DNA of 17,631 nucleotides from Lachnospiraceae bacterium UBA2868 (GTDB lineage Bacteria; Bacillota_A; Clostridia; Lachnospirales; Lachnospiraceae), in assembly GCA_002350465.1 (NCBI GenBank), contig DEEW01000085.1, positions 24,483-42,113 on the forward strand. Direction: 5' to 3'. Below, piece by piece: positions 1-6,655 of the stretch; position 1 is the stretch's first letter, and each line of letters begins with the position of its first letter. The notes beneath the pieces were generated by a model, which was given only the letters and a program-made list of their open reading frames with translations, had not been told where the DNA came from and made no database searches. The position numbers were made by a program, and so were the translations under genes.

Positions 1-6
1 CATCCC

Positions 7-1035
7 TTATTCCTTCACCAGTTCCGATATGGCATCCTTAAATGGCTGCAGGTCTTCCGGCCTTGCAGATTTTGCTTTTTTAATGAACTTTAAGAGATAT
101 TGAAACACCATAGGTATATCACTGTCATCATATACCTTCTCCCAATCCGGGAAATACCTGTATATCGTTTCCCTAATTCTTCCATATACATCCGGTATAT
201 CGTCCATATTCATGAAGAACATGTAAAAACTGTTATAGATATAAGTTTCCATAGTATCATTCAGGATCTGTCCGTAATATTCTTCCAACAGATCCCTCTT
301 ACGGACTTCTTCCAAATACATTTCGTAGCATGTAAGTCTGTCCAGATGATGAGCAGCATTTCGGGTGTTCATTGTTGAGCCCGGATGATTGTAGTGATGG
401 TGCGTTACCATGTTAACCACGCACGCATTTTGTGCGTAATACTTAATAAGTCTCTGCCAGTATATGTCTTCGTAGGCAAGATGTTCCGGAAACCATACGT
501 TGTTTTCGAGTATTATACTTCGCCTGTAAACAGACGACCATACATAGCCCAGATTAGTGCTTATATATTTGCGCATATCATCATGGCCAAACATGGTCTC
601 AATGCATGCTTTTGACGTAGTATTGTGAGCTTCCTTTGTGTGATTATCCGGATATTCATAGTTTTCCTCATATTTTGAGGTAACTATATCCATGTTTTCT
701 TTTGTCCCGACCATAAAGGTCTCCAGTGCATCCGCATCCATCCAGTCATCTGCATCAAGAAAACAGATATATTGTCCGACTGCTTGCAGGATAGCTTTAT
801 TTCTGGCGCCTCCCTGCCTAAGGTTGGTGCTGTATGTAATCACTTTTACTGTTTCAGGGTATTTATTTTTCCAATTATTCAAACAACTAAGCGTGTCATC
901 CGTTGAAGCGTCATCTACCACTATGATCTCATACAATGACCGGCAGACAGTCTGTCCGATAACCGATGTCATTGCCCTGTCTATATATTCCGCTGCATTA
1001 TAGCAGGGTATTATTATACTGAATAATTTCTCCAT
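7..1035 (-). CDS. Family 2 (GT-A fold) glycosyltransferase
   Basis: This is a predicted cytoplasmic glycosyltransferase of about 342 residues that transfers a sugar from a nucleotide-sugar donor; acceptor and sugar are unknown. The N-terminus has the GT2 pattern: FSIIIPCYNA (residues 5-14), the VVDDASTDDT nucleotide-binding loop (39-48), GGARNKA (75-81), and FLDADDW (92-98), the DxD-type metal-binding motif. There is no signal peptide or membrane segment. I chose ATG at 1035 over the TTG at 1038 because AAAGGA sits about 7 nt upstream of it. The gene lies beyond the terminator that closes the flagellar unit, so it is probably transcribed separately. A weak promoter may lie in 1045-1085, but I see no convincing one. 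Location next to filament genes makes flagellin glycosylation possible, but that is inference; capsule or teichoic acid glycosylation is equally open. Just after its stop, AAGGA plus an ATG at 3-1 suggests a further gene beginning at the window edge. Confidence 0.88.
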   Translation of the reverse strand: MEKLFSIIIPCYNAAEYIDRAMTSVIGQTVCRSLYEIIVVDDASTDDTLSCLNNWKNKYPETVKVITYSTNLRQGGARNKAILQAVGQYICFLDADDWMDADALETFMVGTKENMDIVTSKYEENYEYPDNHTKEAHNTTSKACIETMFGHDDMRKYISTNLGYVWSSVYRRSIILENNVWFPEHLAYEDIYWQRLIKYYAQNACVVNMVTHHHYNHPGSTMNTRNAAHHLDRLTCYEMYLEEVRKRDLLEEYYGQILNDTMETYIYNSFYMFFMNMDDIPDVYGRIRETIYRYFPDWEKVYDDSDIPMVFQYLLKFIKKAKSARPEDLQPFKDAISELVKE

Positions 1036-1095
1036 CAAGTATTCCTTTTATTTATATAACCGGATCCAGACACATTTTATCAAAATACGCAAATT

Positions 1096-1126
1096 AAAAA
1101 AAGAGATGAAAAAATCATCTCTTTTT
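1096..1126 (-). terminator. Intrinsic terminator after the fliS/fliT-like genes
   Basis: Read on the minus strand, a 12-bp perfect stem (AAAAAGAGATGA paired with TCATCTCTTTTT) with a TTTTT loop is followed directly by more T, giving a run of seven T. The stop codon of the upstream coding region overlaps the base of the stem. The A-run/T-run symmetry means it could also terminate plus-strand transcripts. It marks the end of the flagellar unit. Confidence 0.85.
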
Positions 1127-1613
1127 ATTTCTTGATATCCTGCGAAGAAAAATCCATCCCGAAGTCCCCGCTCATTGTCTGTGCATAACTGCTGGCAGCC
1201 TTGAGACTGTTTCGAGTCCGCTTTATCTCCTTCTTTCTGCTTCCAAACAGCTTTTCGATGATCTTGCGGTTTCTCTCTTCTCCGGTTGTTATCTTCGCTC
1301 CTTTATCAGTAATCTCTCCAATAAGCTTTTGTATTTCCCTGATTTTGTCGGCGTATTTATCCCTGTCGCCGTTAAGCTGTTCCTTTACCCTGTCATACAG
1401 ACTCTGAAAGCCCTCATCCATCTTAACTATACGGTCGATCGACGCCTGCTTCTGAGCTACTATAAGATTGAATGAGTCCCAGTTCACTTCGTCATAATTC
1501 TTGCCTGCAACACATTCATGCTGTTCCTCATTATTAAGGATGATCCGGTCAAGAAGCTCCGACTTCTTGCTCAGACTCTCTATCATTATCTGGATATAAT
1601 CATCAACCGGCAT
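1125..1613 (-). CDS. Putative FliT/FlgN-like flagellar export chaperone
   Basis: This 162-residue, highly charged protein is predicted to be almost entirely alpha-helical, with coiled-coil-like heptads over roughly residues 5-150. It has no signal peptide or membrane segment. By position (directly after fliD-fliS), length and helical character it resembles the poorly conserved FliT/FlgN class of type III export chaperones, which bind FliD or FlgK/FlgL before secretion. There is no motif that proves this, so the family call is inference from context. The start at 1613 has GAGG about 8 nt upstream. The gap to fliS is 60 nt, and the stop lies inside the terminator stem, so it is the last gene of the unit. 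A FlgN-type chaperone for the HAPs is encoded elsewhere in the window, so a FliD client would fit here. Confidence 0.6.
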   Translation of the reverse strand: MPVDDYIQIMIESLSKKSELLDRIILNNEEQHECVAGKNYDEVNWDSFNLIVAQKQASIDRIVKMDEGFQSLYDRVKEQLNGDRDKYADKIREIQKLIGEITDKGAKITTGEERNRKIIEKLFGSRKKEIKRTRNSLKAASSYAQTMSGDFGMDFSSQDIKK

Positions 1614-1673
1614 ATATCTATCCTCATATCTCCTGCTATCAGGCAGTCGGATCAGGCACCTTACATAAATCCG

Positions 1674-2057
1674 CTACGCCTTGTGATTAAGTCTCATAAC
1701 CTCTTTCCACGTATCACGCATAGTATGAAGATGCTCATCAACTTCCTCAAGGATCTCCTTGTCCTTGGTCATATTAGCTTCACGAAGTCTCTTCATAAGA
1801 TAATTATACACATTATTAAAATCATTAGCGATCTCATACTTAAAGTTCAGTGTGATCTGGAATTCCTCTATTATCTTCTGAACCTTCATTATGTTATTGT
1901 GAGCCTTGGATACATCATTCTGCTCTATACCCATTATAGCAATATTGCAGAACTTGATGGCTCCATCATATAGCATAAGCGTAAGCTCTGCGGGCGATGC
2001 CGTAAGGATCTTGTTCTGATTGTACTGTGCATACGGATTACCGGTCATGACTGCCAT
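1674..2057 (-). CDS. fliS: Flagellin export chaperone FliS
   Basis: FliS is a cytoplasmic four-helix chaperone that binds the C-terminal disordered D0 segment of flagellin, prevents premature polymerisation and delivers it to the FlhA export gate. In Firmicutes it also contacts FliW. The 127-residue length is typical. The N-terminus carries the family pattern NPYAQYNQNKILTASPAELT (residues 7-26) followed by LMLYDGAIKF. The second half carries LNFKYEIANDFNNVYNYL and a final helix ending WKEVMRL. The ATG at 2057 is supported by AGGAGG 8 nt upstream; the internal M4 lacks one. It follows fliD with a 112-nt gap that holds a strong hairpin and a possible separate promoter. The Shine-Dalgarno is in the loop of a weak hairpin (2061-2078). 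Confidence 0.95.
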   Translation of the reverse strand: MAVMTGNPYAQYNQNKILTASPAELTLMLYDGAIKFCNIAIMGIEQNDVSKAHNNIMKVQKIIEEFQITLNFKYEIANDFNNVYNYLMKRLREANMTKDKEILEEVDEHLHTMRDTWKEVMRLNHKA

Positions 2058-2060
2058 ATG

Positions 2061-2078
2061 AGTAACCTCCTTGTTGCT
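2061..2078 (-). promoter_or_regulatory. Weak hairpin presenting the fliS ribosome binding site
   Basis: On the minus strand AGCAAC-AAGGAG-GUUACU can fold with an AAC/GUU closing stem, one C-A mismatch and two further pairs, leaving the six-base loop AAGGAG, which has the A-N-G-G-A-N form and contains the Shine-Dalgarno. The stem is short and imperfect, so this is the weakest of the CsrA-type candidates in the window. Confidence 0.3.
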
Positions 2079-2109
2079 ATAGCCGCGACTGTAACTATTT
2101 CCTGCAAAT

Positions 2110-2140
2110 TGTCAGCACACCCGTATAGGATGCGCTGACA
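2110..2140 (-). other. 13-bp stem-loop between fliD and fliS
   Basis: On the minus strand TGTCAGC pairs perfectly with GCTGACA, and the inner GCAUCC/GGGUGU continues the stem with two G-U wobbles, giving 13 pairs around the pentaloop UAUAC. It is followed by ATTTGCAGG, not a T-run, so it is not an ordinary intrinsic terminator. It may be an mRNA processing or stabilising structure at the 5' end of a fliS transcript, or a protein-binding inverted repeat. Confidence 0.7.
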
Positions 2141-2180
2141 TTATATACCTATTATACACTTTTGCTGTATTATCCCGCAA
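2140..2180 (-). promoter_or_regulatory. Possible SigA-type promoter for fliS
   Basis: Two TATAAT hexamers lie in tandem on the minus strand (2151-2156 and 2140-2145). TTGCGG at 2175-2180 is 18 nt upstream of the first and is only a half match to TTGACA; it overlaps the last codons of fliD. If used, transcription would start at the base of the strong hairpin at 2110-2140. The SigD consensus is absent here. Confidence 0.3.
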
Positions 2181-3726
2181 ATAGTTGTGAAATATATGAC
2201 TGCTGTGAGTTCAAGGAAGACATTGCCGACTCCATTGCGGTAAACTGCCTGTAATACTTTTCTTCCTGATCAGCCACATACTGTTCCCACTTCTTGACCT
2301 GCTTGTCCTTATCCACATAATCGTTCTGAAGCTTCTTATCAGAGAAGAAATTACCGAACGATGTATAACTGTCGGATCTTGAAGAGATCTTATTCATCGC
2401 ATCATACAGCTTTCCGGACAGCTGCTGGAAGAAGCTTGCGGTCGCCGACGGATTGGATGCGATCATCGCACGAAGCTTGTCTTCATTGGCAGAAGTGTTG
2501 GAGTCATCCTTATCTCCGTCAATATGATACATATTTTTCTCGTTATCTGCTGCCTCAAAATATCCCAGCGTATTGATACCGAAACTGGAGAGGGAGTATT
2601 TCTTGCCATCAATATCAAATGTTGAGAGCATTGCCTGACGCATTGCAGATGAGATAGTATCCAGTTCGGAATCATTCCGAAGAAGTGAATCCTTGATCTT
2701 GGTCTCCCACTGCTTAACCTCTTCATCGGTCATTGCTTCCTTCTCTTCGGAAGTAAGGGGCTCATATCCCTTTGAAGATGCTGCATTAAAGAGCTTATCC
2801 ATCTCATTCATGAGACTGTTATACTCTTTGAAGAAATTCTTTACATTATCATAAATCTCATCATAGTCCGTATCGGTTACTAGAGATATAGCTCCGTTTG
2901 TCTTGTCCTTCGCGGTAATGGTCAGACCATTTATGGAGAAGTTGTTTGTAGCGGATTTAAAAGTTGCACCGTTGAGAACTATCTCAGCATCCTCGCCGTG
3001 AATCATGGATGCACTGTCCTTGCTGCCTTCCACAACATCAAGCTTGAGAAGTTTCTGAACCTTCCTGCCCGCTTCAGTATCACTTACAAAACCGAAGTCA
3101 TTTACCTCTCCGGAGTCCCTGCTGCTGATGAAGAATCTTCCGGTAGCTTCATCATAGCTTGAATTAAATCCCGCTGCTCCAATCTGACCCTGAAGTTCCG
3201 CAAGAGTAGTATCCTTCGTGACTCTGATCGGTGGCTCCACAAATTCTGAGTACTTACCGTTCTCGTCTCTGACGCCCTTTCCGATCTTAAGATCTATTGT
3301 ACCTTCAATATTCAGTCCGAGTTCGGCAAGCGTCGTTGTTCTCGAAGCTTTAACGTCTTTGCCGTTTTCATCCTTGGTCGTAATCTCACCACTCGTCAAA
3401 TAAGCCGCCTTGGCAAGACCCTTTACTTCGAGAGACTGTGTACCGTTAACGGCATTGCCGCTTGCTATAACTGTAGCCTTCGAAGAATCTGAAACAGTAG
3501 TCTTCTTCTTGGAATATGTAGAAGAAAACCTCATGTTGCTTGCCTGTTTGGTAAAGAAGTTCTTGATCTTATTGTTAAGATTTGTCCAGGCTTCCTGTTT
3601 CCACTCGGTCTTGGTCTTGGCCTTGGTATACTTCTCTCCCTGTTTTTCGTATGCATTAACGAGCTCTCTTACCATAGCATCGGTATCGAGCCCGGAATTC
3701 ATACCTGTTATTCTTATTTTACCCAT
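2170..3726 (-). CDS. fliD: Flagellar filament cap protein FliD (HAP2)
   Basis: FliD is secreted by the flagellar type III apparatus and forms the oligomeric cap under which flagellin subunits fold at the filament tip. The 518-residue protein has the typical start RITGMNSGLDTDAMV (residues 5-19). It then has the helical D0/D1 segment through about residue 75 and a beta-rich central part with repeated Val/Thr/Gly strands (about 80-290). The returning C-terminal coiled helices end EEKYYRQFTAMESAMSSLNSQ and a final SQLFAG. There is no Sec signal, as expected for type III export. The ATG at 3726 is preceded at 7 nt by AGGAGG, and this Shine-Dalgarno overlaps the TAA stop of flaG (TAAGGAGG), so the two genes are translationally coupled. 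It probably shares the SigD promoter at 4258-4284. Confidence 0.96.
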   Translation of the reverse strand: MGKIRITGMNSGLDTDAMVRELVNAYEKQGEKYTKAKTKTEWKQEAWTNLNNKIKNFFTKQASNMRFSSTYSKKKTTVSDSSKATVIASGNAVNGTQSLEVKGLAKAAYLTSGEITTKDENGKDVKASRTTTLAELGLNIEGTIDLKIGKGVRDENGKYSEFVEPPIRVTKDTTLAELQGQIGAAGFNSSYDEATGRFFISSRDSGEVNDFGFVSDTEAGRKVQKLLKLDVVEGSKDSASMIHGEDAEIVLNGATFKSATNNFSINGLTITAKDKTNGAISLVTDTDYDEIYDNVKNFFKEYNSLMNEMDKLFNAASSKGYEPLTSEEKEAMTDEEVKQWETKIKDSLLRNDSELDTISSAMRQAMLSTFDIDGKKYSLSSFGINTLGYFEAADNEKNMYHIDGDKDDSNTSANEDKLRAMIASNPSATASFFQQLSGKLYDAMNKISSRSDSYTSFGNFFSDKKLQNDYVDKDKQVKKWEQYVADQEEKYYRQFTAMESAMSSLNSQQSYISQLFAG

Positions 3727-3738
3727 ATGCTGTCCTCC

Positions 3739-4188
3739 TTACCTCTTCTCATCCACGAGGAGTCCGGCCATTTCCCAAACCTTGGCGATCATATCCAAAG
3801 TTTTCTCAGGGGGAAGTTCTTTGATGACTTTTCTGGTCTCTTTATCAACAATCTTGATAGTCAGATGATTCGTTTCCTCATGTATACCGAACTGAGCAAC
3901 CGAATTCGACATCTTCTTGTTCATCTCTTCAACAGCTTTTTTCACAGCTTCAGCACTGGCACTGGGCTGCTGTTCCTGTTGATTACCCTGTTGACTTCCT
4001 GATTCGCCATCCTTGGCCTGTGCCGCGTTGACTGACAACGTTACATTATCTACCGGCGCTGCGGCATTTTGCATAGACCCTTCCGTGAATTCCTCTGCAC
4101 TCTTTTCCACCGGCTTCGGAGCAGTCATCTGCTGGGCCACCGGCTGTGCATTAAACGTCATTGCACTACTGATTGGTTCTATTGCCAT
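3739..4188 (-). CDS. flaG: FlaG family flagellar protein
   Basis: FlaG is a small protein encoded next to fliD that influences filament length in several bacteria; its biochemical activity is not established. The 149-residue product has a low-complexity Gln/Ala/Ser-rich N-terminal half (to about residue 80). The conserved FlaG domain follows, with HLTIKIVDKETRKVIKELPP (about 107-126) and a C-terminal helix ending MAGLLVDEKR. An upstream in-frame ATG at 4203 exists, but GGAGG lies 8 nt before the ATG at 4188, which fixes the start. It is the first gene of a unit led by a SigD-like promoter. Its Shine-Dalgarno is enclosed in a hairpin with a CsrA-type loop, so translation control is likely. It is coupled to fliD downstream. 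Confidence 0.92.
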   Translation of the reverse strand: MAIEPISSAMTFNAQPVAQQMTAPKPVEKSAEEFTEGSMQNAAAPVDNVTLSVNAAQAKDGESGSQQGNQQEQQPSASAEAVKKAVEEMNKKMSNSVAQFGIHEETNHLTIKIVDKETRKVIKELPPEKTLDMIAKVWEMAGLLVDEKR

Positions 4189-4190
4189 TT

Positions 4191-4210
4191 CTATCACCTC
4201 CATGTGACAA
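4191..4210 (-). promoter_or_regulatory. CsrA-type hairpin enclosing the flaG ribosome binding site
   Basis: On the minus strand UUGUCAC and GUGAUAG pair over 7 positions (four Watson-Crick pairs next to the loop, U-A further out, and two G-U wobbles) around the six-base loop AUGGAG. The loop fits A-N-G-G-A-N, and the Shine-Dalgarno GGAGGUGA spans loop and 3' stem. The start codon is 3 nt below the hairpin. Both the fold and a protein bound to the GGA would block ribosome entry. Confidence 0.6.
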
Positions 4211-4257
4211 TAAACAAAACACTACAAAAAACCGATAAAGATGGTTTCTTGTGCTTT

Positions 4258-4284
4258 ATATCGGCGTAATTATATAAAAACTTA
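4258..4284 (-). promoter_or_regulatory. SigD (sigma-28) promoter for flaG-fliD
   Basis: On the minus strand TAAG (4284-4281), 15 nt, then GCCGATAT (4265-4258). The -10 element is an exact match to the SigD consensus, the -35 matches three of four bases of TAAA, and the spacing is ideal. It begins 8 nt after the csrA stop codon and would give a leader of about 60 nt before flaG. Confidence 0.82.
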
Positions 4285-4292
4285 ACACTTTT

Positions 4293-4508
4293 TTAAAAAA
4301 TTTTTTTAAGTGCCTCAAGACCTTCGGTTTCAAGTGCCTGTTTATTTGCCTCCTGAATCTGAAGGTATACTTCTTTACGATAGATAGGAACCTCTTTGGG
4401 TGCGCTTATTCCGACCTTAACCTGGTCTCCCTTGATCTCAAGGATTGTAACTTCTATCTTATTGTCAATGACAAGGGCTTCGTTTTTCTTTCTCGATAAT
4501 GCCAGCAT
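4293..4508 (-). CDS. csrA: Translational regulator CsrA
   Basis: CsrA is a homodimeric RNA-binding protein that binds GGA motifs in hairpin loops, usually blocking ribosome access; in Bacillus it represses flagellin (hag) translation. The 71-residue sequence starts with the family signature [14 protein letters not shown]. It has [17 protein letters not shown] with the RNA-contacting R44 and E46, and a C-terminal helix with N55, the residue linked to FliW binding in B. subtilis. The ATG at 4508 follows the fliW stop by 2 nt and has only a weak GGTGA upstream, so translation is coupled to fliW and the two proteins are likely made in a fixed ratio. CsrA-type hairpins in the leader of this same unit (6551-6604) suggest autoregulation. 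Confidence 0.97.
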   Translation of the reverse strand: MLALSRKKNEALVIDNKIEVTILEIKGDQVKVGISAPKEVPIYRKEVYLQIQEANKQALETEGLEALKKIF

Positions 4509-4510
4509 AA

Positions 4511-4969
4511 TTATTCACCCGCCCTTTCCATGTTGTCCTTAAGTATCTGATATATAGGGAACTTAACAATATATTTCTCATCATCGGTAATAATCTGGTT
4601 GGCCTTGCGATTTTCTCCGTTAATGATTATCGGAGCCTTGAGATTAACCGTCATGTTTTCTATCTCATGAGGAACCGTGATCGTTACAAGAACAAGAGTA
4701 TTATCATCATTCACTTCTCCGAGAGGTGTGAGAAGATCATCCTCTATATTAGGGTTATAATCCGGCATTACGATAAGCGGATCTATAACAGGCATTGCAA
4801 ATGCAGGCTCCTGTATCGACTGCATCCATCTGATACCCCCTTCGGACTCACTGTCATGCACAAGAAGAAAATCCGTAAGTTCAGGAAATCCTATTATGCC
4901 CTGAGGAAATTTAATGAGTTTGTCATCATCAACCTCTATTTCTCCGAACAGTTTAGTAGTGATTTTCAT
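4511..4969 (-). CDS. fliW: Flagellar assembly factor FliW, CsrA antagonist
   Basis: FliW binds CsrA and stops it from repressing target mRNAs; flagellin competes for FliW, so the system homeostatically matches flagellin synthesis to secretion. The 152-residue protein has the family features in order: [12 protein letters not shown] (about 20-31), [18 protein letters not shown] (about 47-64), and [20 protein letters not shown] followed by a Gly/Asn-rich turn and the conserved AxQII segment. The ATG at 4969 is preceded by AGGAGG at about 11 nt, with GAAGG closer. The AGGAGG overlaps the flgL TAG stop (TAGGAGG), so fliW is tied to flgL translation, and csrA follows 2 nt after it. Confidence 0.97.
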   Translation of the reverse strand: MKITTKLFGEIEVDDDKLIKFPQGIIGFPELTDFLLVHDSESEGGIRWMQSIQEPAFAMPVIDPLIVMPDYNPNIEDDLLTPLGEVNDDNTLVLVTITVPHEIENMTVNLKAPIIINGENRKANQIITDDEKYIVKFPIYQILKDNMERAGE

Positions 4970-4984
4970 GCCTTCTTAACCCTC

Positions 4985-6505
4985 CTATAAATAGTTTAAA
5001 AGTGTCTGCTGTGATATCTTGCCGGCTGCGAGCTGTGCCGCCTCAAGAGCAAGCTTCGCATTGGAAAAATCTATCGATGATTCGGTAAGTTCCGCATTGA
5101 TATTGTTATCAGCAAGTTCCTTGAAGCTCTGAAGCTGGTCGGCAACTCTTTCTTTGGTAATAGCAAGCCTTGACTGCATGCTTCCGATATTGGCTATCGC
5201 AACATTGTTCCGGTCCGCATATGCATCAAACCTATCAAGTCCTTCCGCAAACATCTTCTGCATCCTGCTCTTCTTGAAAGCAAACTCCTTGTTTGCGGCG
5301 TCAACTTCCTTCTGTACTGTCGCTTTATCCGTATCAGATGCTGCCGCAAGCTTCTTCTCGGCAGCTGCTAACTTCTCCTCCGCATCAACAACATCCTGCG
5401 TTACACGAAGAAGATCATCAATATCTCTTCCTATATCATGAGTATACACTTCATTTGCGTGTGTGTTAATAGTTATTTTTTGGTTGAAGCTGATTTCAAT
5501 TTCCATATTCTGGTTTTTAAAATTCGGCTTCGTGTGATCGGGAACCATCTTACCCGTTCCGTCATCCTTAAGATCATAGTTAAAATACGTTGTCTTGAGC
5601 GGTGTACCTGTTGTCTGGGTACATGCAAAGTAGTGTTCCGGGCGAAGGTCTCCTGAATTCCACTGATTTTTTGTGTATTCAAACGTCGCCTGGCCGGCTG
5701 TCGCTGCGTTGGCATAATTTGTTGCAGCAGTTTTTCCGAGTATCAATTCTCCCGTCTCGGGAATAAGATAAGCATCATTATCGGGAACACTTGTATATAT
5801 ACTGTCAATCTGCGCCTGTGTCTTGCCGGATATTGACTGCATAGAAACCGTTATCTCAGTACCTCCGGCCAATTTGATGTTATTCGGAGTTACCGAGCTC
5901 ATTATATTGTCGTACGACAATCTGATTCTGTTTATTTCATTCTGTGTAACCTTTGTCTCGTCATCTGTACCCGATGTTATATAATTGAACGTCTCAAGCG
6001 CCTTGGCGTCAAATGTCTCATGGATCATGTACTCGCTGTTAAGATCCGTATCCGTCGCAAGGAAAGTGAGGGATTCACCTGTACGATATCCGGTAAATAC
6101 CGTACGCTCCGCATAATCCGCGTTACCTGCCGAATACAGCTCCGCACGCAGTCCCTTAAGGCTCTCAAGTATCTTCTGCCTGTCATTGGCCGTATTATCG
6201 TCACTGGCACCGGTCGTGAGATTTTCCTTGATATTGGTAAATATCTGGTTTGTCTGCTTAAGTGCGGTCTCGGTAACGTTAAGCCATGCTTCCGCATCCG
6301 GAATATTCTTCTTGTAATACTGGGTAAGCTGTGAAAGGTTTGTATTTAAGCGAAGTGCACGGATAGCCACAACAGGATCTTCCGAAGGTCTCGAAATGAC
6401 CTGTCCTGTTGCGATCTGTGTATTAAGCCTGTCTTCGTTGAGTTTGTTGATATTGATGTTATTCTTTGTGTTAGACGTCATCATGCCGTTGGTAATTCGC
6501 ATCAT
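4985..6505 (-). CDS. flgL: Flagellar hook-associated protein FlgL (HAP3), enlarged
   Basis: FlgL joins FlgK to the flagellin filament after type III export. The N-terminal D0/D1 region shows the flagellin-like pattern: MRITNGMMTSN, then LNTQIATGQVISRPSEDPVVA (about 27-47) and AEAWLNVTETAL. The C-terminus carries the matching helices NIGSMQSRLAITKERVADQL, then SIDFSNAKLALEAAQLAAGK and the terminal LLNYL. At 506 residues it is well above the usual length of about 300. The extra sequence is a central beta-rich insert (about 150-370) and a Lys/Ala/Glu coiled-coil stretch (about 370-420). I chose the ATG at 6505 because GGAGGG lies 7 nt upstream; the in-frame ATG at 6556 has none. It heads the flgL-fliW-csrA unit under a SigD-like promoter, with two CsrA-type hairpins in the 5' leader. 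Confidence 0.94.
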   Translation of the reverse strand: MMRITNGMMTSNTKNNININKLNEDRLNTQIATGQVISRPSEDPVVAIRALRLNTNLSQLTQYYKKNIPDAEAWLNVTETALKQTNQIFTNIKENLTTGASDDNTANDRQKILESLKGLRAELYSAGNADYAERTVFTGYRTGESLTFLATDTDLNSEYMIHETFDAKALETFNYITSGTDDETKVTQNEINRIRLSYDNIMSSVTPNNIKLAGGTEITVSMQSISGKTQAQIDSIYTSVPDNDAYLIPETGELILGKTAATNYANAATAGQATFEYTKNQWNSGDLRPEHYFACTQTTGTPLKTTYFNYDLKDDGTGKMVPDHTKPNFKNQNMEIEISFNQKITINTHANEVYTHDIGRDIDDLLRVTQDVVDAEEKLAAAEKKLAAASDTDKATVQKEVDAANKEFAFKKSRMQKMFAEGLDRFDAYADRNNVAIANIGSMQSRLAITKERVADQLQSFKELADNNINAELTESSIDFSNAKLALEAAQLAAGKISQQTLLNYL

Positions 6506-6512
6506 AACCGTA

Positions 6513-6520
6513 CCCTCCGT
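6513..6520 (-). promoter_or_regulatory. flgL ribosome binding site with an ANGGAN motif
   Basis: Read on the minus strand, ACGGAGGG lies 7 nt upstream of the ATG at 6505 and decides the start. It contains ACGGAG, a third A-N-G-G-A-N motif in this leader; a three-pair UAC/GUA fold around it is too short to rely on. Confidence 0.7.
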
Positions 6521-6550
6521 AAAATTTACAAAACAAGTACTGCTACAGGC

Positions 6551-6570
6551 GGCCAAACTCCCTTTCAGCC
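6551..6570 (-). promoter_or_regulatory. CsrA-type hairpin 2 in the flgL leader
   Basis: On the minus strand GGCUGAA pairs with GUUUGGCC-side bases over 7 positions (five Watson-Crick, two G-U) and closes the six-base loop AGGGAG, which has the A-N-G-G-A-N form. It lies 30 nt upstream of the flgL Shine-Dalgarno. Confidence 0.5.
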
Positions 6571-6586
6571 TACTGTAAATAGCTAT

Positions 6587-6604
6587 GGCAAATTCCCTTT
6601 TGCC
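6587..6604 (-). promoter_or_regulatory. CsrA-type hairpin 1 in the flgL leader
   Basis: On the minus strand a perfect six-pair stem, GGCAAA with TTTGCC, closes the six-base loop AGGGAA. Loop size and sequence match A-N-G-G-A-N. It lies about 10 nt downstream of the expected transcription start and about 70 nt upstream of the flgL Shine-Dalgarno. Confidence 0.6.
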
Positions 6605-6620
6605 TGATGTATATAATTGT

Positions 6621-6647
6621 TTATCGACATTATCCGGCTAAATCTTA
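6621..6647 (-). promoter_or_regulatory. SigD (sigma-28) promoter for flgL-fliW-csrA
   Basis: On the minus strand TAAG (6647-6644), 15 nt, then GTCGATAA (6628-6621). One base differs from the TAAA -35, and the -10 differs by C to T at the second base from GCCGATAA. It lies just after the flgK2 stop and would give a leader of about 110 nt. Confidence 0.72.
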
Positions 6648-6655
6648 ACTACAAC

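Noticed and set aside
1045..1085. SigD or SigA promoter for the glycosyltransferase
   Set aside because: TAAA-N15-GTTATATA and TTGATA with a 19-nt spacer to TATATA can be drawn, but neither has a good -10 plus correct spacing.
4226..4247. Possible attenuator in the flaG leader (AAACC/GGTTT stem followed by six T)
   Set aside because: Only five mostly A-T pairs with a nine-base loop; too weak to call a terminator from sequence alone.
4985..6556. Longer flgL starting at 6556
   Set aside because: There is no Shine-Dalgarno there, and the added residues (with two cysteines) do not belong to the FlgL D0 pattern, which starts at MRITNG.
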